Shown here piece after piece: positions 3,233 to 5,545 of a stretch of 5,545 nt of DNA; positions within the stretch are counted from its first letter, which is position 1; every line of letters begins with the position of its first letter. The notes under the pieces were generated by a model. It was not told the DNA's origin. It saw only the letters and a list, made by a program, of their open reading frames with translations, and did not search any database. Origin of the DNA: Candidatus Bathyarchaeota archaeon RBG_13_52_12 (GTDB lineage Archaea > Thermoproteota > Bathyarchaeia > TCS64); the NCBI GenBank assembly GCA_001774245.1, contig MEZF01000089.1, positions 218-5,762 on the forward strand, written 5' to 3'. A program made the translations under genes and the position numbers.

Positions 3233-4849
3233 ATGCAATCCGAGTTGCTCATTTCACTTAATAACACTGCCTCGGCTCATATAATAAAACCAATAGCCGG
3301 TGTTAAGTTGCCTAGTAACGAGTTCTATCTGAGCCAATTCAAGGCCAGGAGCCCAATACGTCCCCCCAAGAGGGTGATCTTGTTCGACACTTCCATGAGG
3401 GACGGCGAGCAGACACCCGGCGTGACGTACATGAACGACGAGAAGGTGGAGATCGCCCGTAAACTCGACGAGTTGGGTGTACCCAAGATCGAGGTAAGCT
3501 TCGCAATCTCCAGCGAGGGGGAAGCAAAGGCGACAAAGAAGATAGTAGGCCTCGGCTTAAGCAGCATAATCACAACTCTTGCCAGGCCTATCAAAGAGGA
3601 CATAGACAAGGCTCTCTGGTGTGATGTCCCCTACATTCACATCTTCATCAGCACAAGCGACCTTCACATCAATACTATGATGAACACGACGCGAGAGGAG
3701 GTCCTCAGGCAGAGCGTCGAGGGGATAGAGTACGCCCGCGACCACGGACTCCGCGTTGAATATAGCCCACAGGATGCGACTCGCACGGACATGGAATATC
3801 TCATAGAGATATGCAAGGCGGCGGAGGACGCGGGTGCTGAGATGCTGAACATCCCAGACACCTTAGGTGTCATGACACCACGTATGACCTTCGAGTTCTT
3901 CAGTGAGCTGAAGAAGCACGTGAAGACACCTCTGAGCGCCCACGCCCACAACGACCTGGGACAAGCTGTGGCTAACACCCTCGCTGCCATCGAGGCTGGG
4001 GCAGAGCAGGCACACGTCACAATCAACGGTCTCGGTGAGCGCGCGGGTAACGCAAGCCTCGAGCAGGTCGCTGTCTGCCTTGAGGCTCAGTACAAAATAC
4101 CTACTGGCATCAACTTCAGCAAGATCGCCGAGATATCAGAGATGATCCAGCACTACAGCGGCATCTACCTCCCCCCGACGACACCCATTGTGGGCGACAA
4201 CGCCTTCGCCCACGAGTCGGGGATACACGTCCACGGCCTCCTCGCTCACAGCGGCAACTACGAGATACTCAGCCCAGAGTTCGTTGGTAGGAGGCGACGG
4301 ATCGTCGCGGGGAAGCACGCTGGGCGCCACGGCATTGGCAACATGGTCGAAGGGATGGGCTTCCACCCTAACAAGGATCAGCTCAAGCTGATAACCACCG
4401 AGGTGAAAGCCCTTGGGGACTCCGGGAAGAGCGTCACAGATACCGACCTCTACGCTATCACGAAGAACATCTTGAACATTAAGGGTGAGGAGCGGGTCAA
4501 GCTCAAGGAGATGGTCGTTGTAACAGGCAACACGGTCACGCCAACCGCGTCAGCGATACTAATCATCGATGGCAAGGAGTACGCGGGTGCTGGCATAGGC
4601 AACGGACCCATTGACGCCGCGATTAAAGCCCTCACAAACGTAGAGAAGGGCTTCCGGGACATGAGCCTTGAAAAGTTCAACATGAAGGCCATCACCGGAG
4701 GCACGAACGCTGTAGCTGACGTCACAGTTAGCATGCGCCGTAACGGCCGTTACGTGACTGCCAGCAGCGTAAGCGGCGATACGGTCATGGCGAGCGTTGA
4801 AGCCATACTTAAGGGTATGAACAGGCTGCTGGAGTCTGAAGAGAAGTAA
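3233..4849 (+). CDS. leuA: 2-isopropylmalate synthase (or citramalate synthase)
   Basis: This 538-aa enzyme of the LeuA/CimA/homocitrate synthase family condenses acetyl-CoA with a 2-oxo acid (2-oxoisovalerate for LeuA, pyruvate for CimA) in the cytoplasm. The catalytic TIM barrel spans about residues 47-310, with FDTSMRDGEQTPGV at 51-64 (metal-binding Asp52, Arg56), HAHND at 237-241 (metal ligands His237, His239) and NGLGERAGN at 265-273. The linker motif AHESGIH is at 326-332. Residues from about 405 to 530 form the C-terminal LeuA allosteric domain, where leucine or isoleucine binds in relatives; AksA-type homocitrate synthases usually lack it. LeuA and CimA cannot be separated with confidence, and the following leuC-type gene fits both. 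Residues 1-46 are an unusual N-terminal extension, as relatives usually start close to the FDTTLRDG motif. The ATG at 3233 is the only ATG before that motif. Confidence 0.88.
   Translation: MQSELLISLNNTASAHIIKPIAGVKLPSNEFYLSQFKARSPIRPPKRVILFDTSMRDGEQTPGVTYMNDEKVEIARKLDELGVPKIEVSFAISSEGEAKATKKIVGLGLSSIITTLARPIKEDIDKALWCDVPYIHIFISTSDLHINTMMNTTREEVLRQSVEGIEYARDHGLRVEYSPQDATRTDMEYLIEICKAAEDAGAEMLNIPDTLGVMTPRMTFEFFSELKKHVKTPLSAHAHNDLGQAVANTLAAIEAGAEQAHVTINGLGERAGNASLEQVAVCLEAQYKIPTGINFSKIAEISEMIQHYSGIYLPPTTPIVGDNAFAHESGIHVHGLLAHSGNYEILSPEFVGRRRRIVAGKHAGRHGIGNMVEGMGFHPNKDQLKLITTEVKALGDSGKSVTDTDLYAITKNILNIKGEERVKLKEMVVVTGNTVTPTASAILIIDGKEYAGAGIGNGPIDAAIKALTNVEKGFRDMSLEKFNMKAITGGTNAVADVTVSMRRNGRYVTASSVSGDTVMASVEAILKGMNRLLESEEK
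4739..4754. repeat. 16-bp perfect palindrome inside leuA
   Basis: CGTAACGGCCGTTACG is a perfect palindrome over the codons for RNGRYV in the allosteric domain. It contains TAACGG and CCGTTA, the same half-sites as the leader dyad at 3182-3196 but in the opposite arrangement. Confidence 0.6.
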
Positions 4850-5545
4850 TGGGACAAACCGTAAGCCAGAAGATACTTGCTGAGCACGCTGGGCTCAAGA
4901 GTGTAGAGCCAGGCGAGATCGTCAAGGCGAAGATAGACATCGCTATGGCGCCTGATCTCACCGCAGTCCTTGCCTATAATACGATGAAGGAAATGGGCGT
5001 CAAGCAGGTCTGGGACAAGGCAAAGGTCATCTTCATGAACGACCACATCTCCCCCGCAACGAACGTTCAGAACGCGGCTCTCCACAAGCAGTGCAGGGAG
5101 ATTGCGCGTGATGAAGGGTTCAAGTTCTTCTACGATATAAACGCGGGGGTATGTCATCAGGTGCTCCCAGAGAAGGGGCACGTTTGGCCCGGCATGGTCC
5201 TGGTCGGTGCCGACAGCCACACATGCACCCATGGGGCATTCGGCGCCTTCGCCACAGGCGTAGGCTCCACCGACATGGGCGCTGCTCTGGCGACAGGGAA
5301 GCTCTGGTTCAAGGTTCCTGAAACCATACATGTCAATGTTAATGGGGTGCTCCCCGAGTGGGTAGCGCCGAAGGACGTAATCCTAAAGACGGTGAAGGAG
5401 ATCGGCGCCGACGGCGCCACCTACATGGCGATAGAGTTCGGCGGTGAGACAATCCGATCCATGAGCATGGCTGGGAGGATGACCCTCTGCAACATGGCGA
5501 TAGAGATGGGTGGAAAAACCGGGATAATAGAGCCAGACAAGGTCA
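4849..5545 (+). CDS. leuC: 3-isopropylmalate/homoaconitase-type dehydratase large subunit, cut by right edge
   Basis: The ATG overlaps the leuA stop by one base (TAATG), so translation is probably coupled; GGAG lies about 14 nt upstream. The visible 232 residues are the N-terminal half of an aconitase-superfamily large subunit: MGQTVSQKILAEHAG, PGEIVKAKID at 21-30, DH at 65-66, VCHQVLPEKGHVWPGM at 101-116, GADSHTCTHGAFGAFATGVG at 120-139 followed by STDMGAALATGKLW, and CNMAIEMGGKTGIIEPD near the edge. With a separate small subunit it would isomerise 2-isopropylmalate to 3-isopropylmalate through a [4Fe-4S] cluster. The three cluster cysteines lie further C-terminal in the family and fall outside the window. 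Homoaconitase or citraconate-type substrates are possible, as archaeal paralogues differ mainly in the small subunit. No frame damage is seen. Confidence 0.88.
   Translation, partial: MGQTVSQKILAEHAGLKSVEPGEIVKAKIDIAMAPDLTAVLAYNTMKEMGVKQVWDKAKVIFMNDHISPATNVQNAALHKQCREIARDEGFKFFYDINAGVCHQVLPEKGHVWPGMVLVGADSHTCTHGAFGAFATGVGSTDMGAALATGKLWFKVPETIHVNVNGVLPEWVAPKDVILKTVKEIGADGATYMAIEFGGETIRSMSMAGRMTLCNMAIEMGGKTGIIEPDKV

Noticed and set aside
4039..4045. GCGCGCG in leuA
   Set aside because: It encodes part of the conserved NGLGERAGN motif in an intact gene, so it is explained by coding and is not a boundary.
3325..4734. Minus-strand ORFs opposite leuA
   Set aside because: They are shadows of a clearly real, motif-rich gene on the plus strand.
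4750..5420. Minus-strand ORFs 4750-5331 and 5157-5420
   Set aside because: They are opposite the end of leuA and the leuC-type gene, whose plus-strand frame carries the unmistakable aconitase-family motif.
1..5545. CRISPR array, tRNA/rRNA genes, complete transposase or IS ends
   Set aside because: No regularly spaced repeats, no cloverleaf with matching T-loop, and no complete recombinase or transposase frame were found on either strand.

Overview
The window looks archaeal. The evidence is the archaeal-style acyl-CoA synthase gene (leuA/cimA type) overlapping a leuC-type gene, AT-rich TATA-like elements about 28 bp before a start codon with almost no room for a leader, frequent AGG/AGA arginine codons, and a gene remnant resembling the C-terminus of an archaeal peptide-modifying radical SAM/SPASM protein. 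I cannot fix the lineage; an uncultured Thermoproteota or Bathyarchaeia-like genome is an inference.

The window has two very different halves. From about 3145 to the right edge is an ordinary GC-moderate biosynthetic operon. A 538-aa 2-isopropylmalate (or citramalate) synthase overlaps by one base (TAATG) with the large subunit of an isopropylmalate/homoaconitase-type dehydratase, which runs off the right edge. Together they would catalyse the first two steps of leucine biosynthesis, or of the parallel citramalate or homocitrate routes. The leader holds back-to-back short inverted repeats.

From 1 to about 3140 is a mosaic of short, truncated or frameshifted genes of differing base composition. 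In order it contains: a 5'-truncated SPASM-domain remnant (minus); a 62-aa coiled-coil ORF (plus); a complete AT-rich zinc-ribbon protein (minus); two small ORFs separated only by an amber codon (minus); an AT-rich locus of about 780 bp (minus) with its own TATA box, encoding a His-rich conserved domain and a GOLD-like beta domain in two frames joined by an A AAA AAG slippery heptamer; a doubtful small-ORF region; a pair of plus-strand hypothetical genes, the second possibly frameshifted at its start; and a 31-aa stub of a membrane protein.

The most unusual feature is a set of alternating (CG)n tracts of 6-11 bp, all containing GCGCGC. Seven lie in the first 3.2 kb. Several coincide with the point where a gene is broken or where base composition changes. 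The AT-rich frameshift locus sits between two 9-bp tracts like a cassette. Whether these tracts are recombination scars, boundaries of inserted modules, a genome-wide intergenic element or an assembly artefact cannot be decided from this window.
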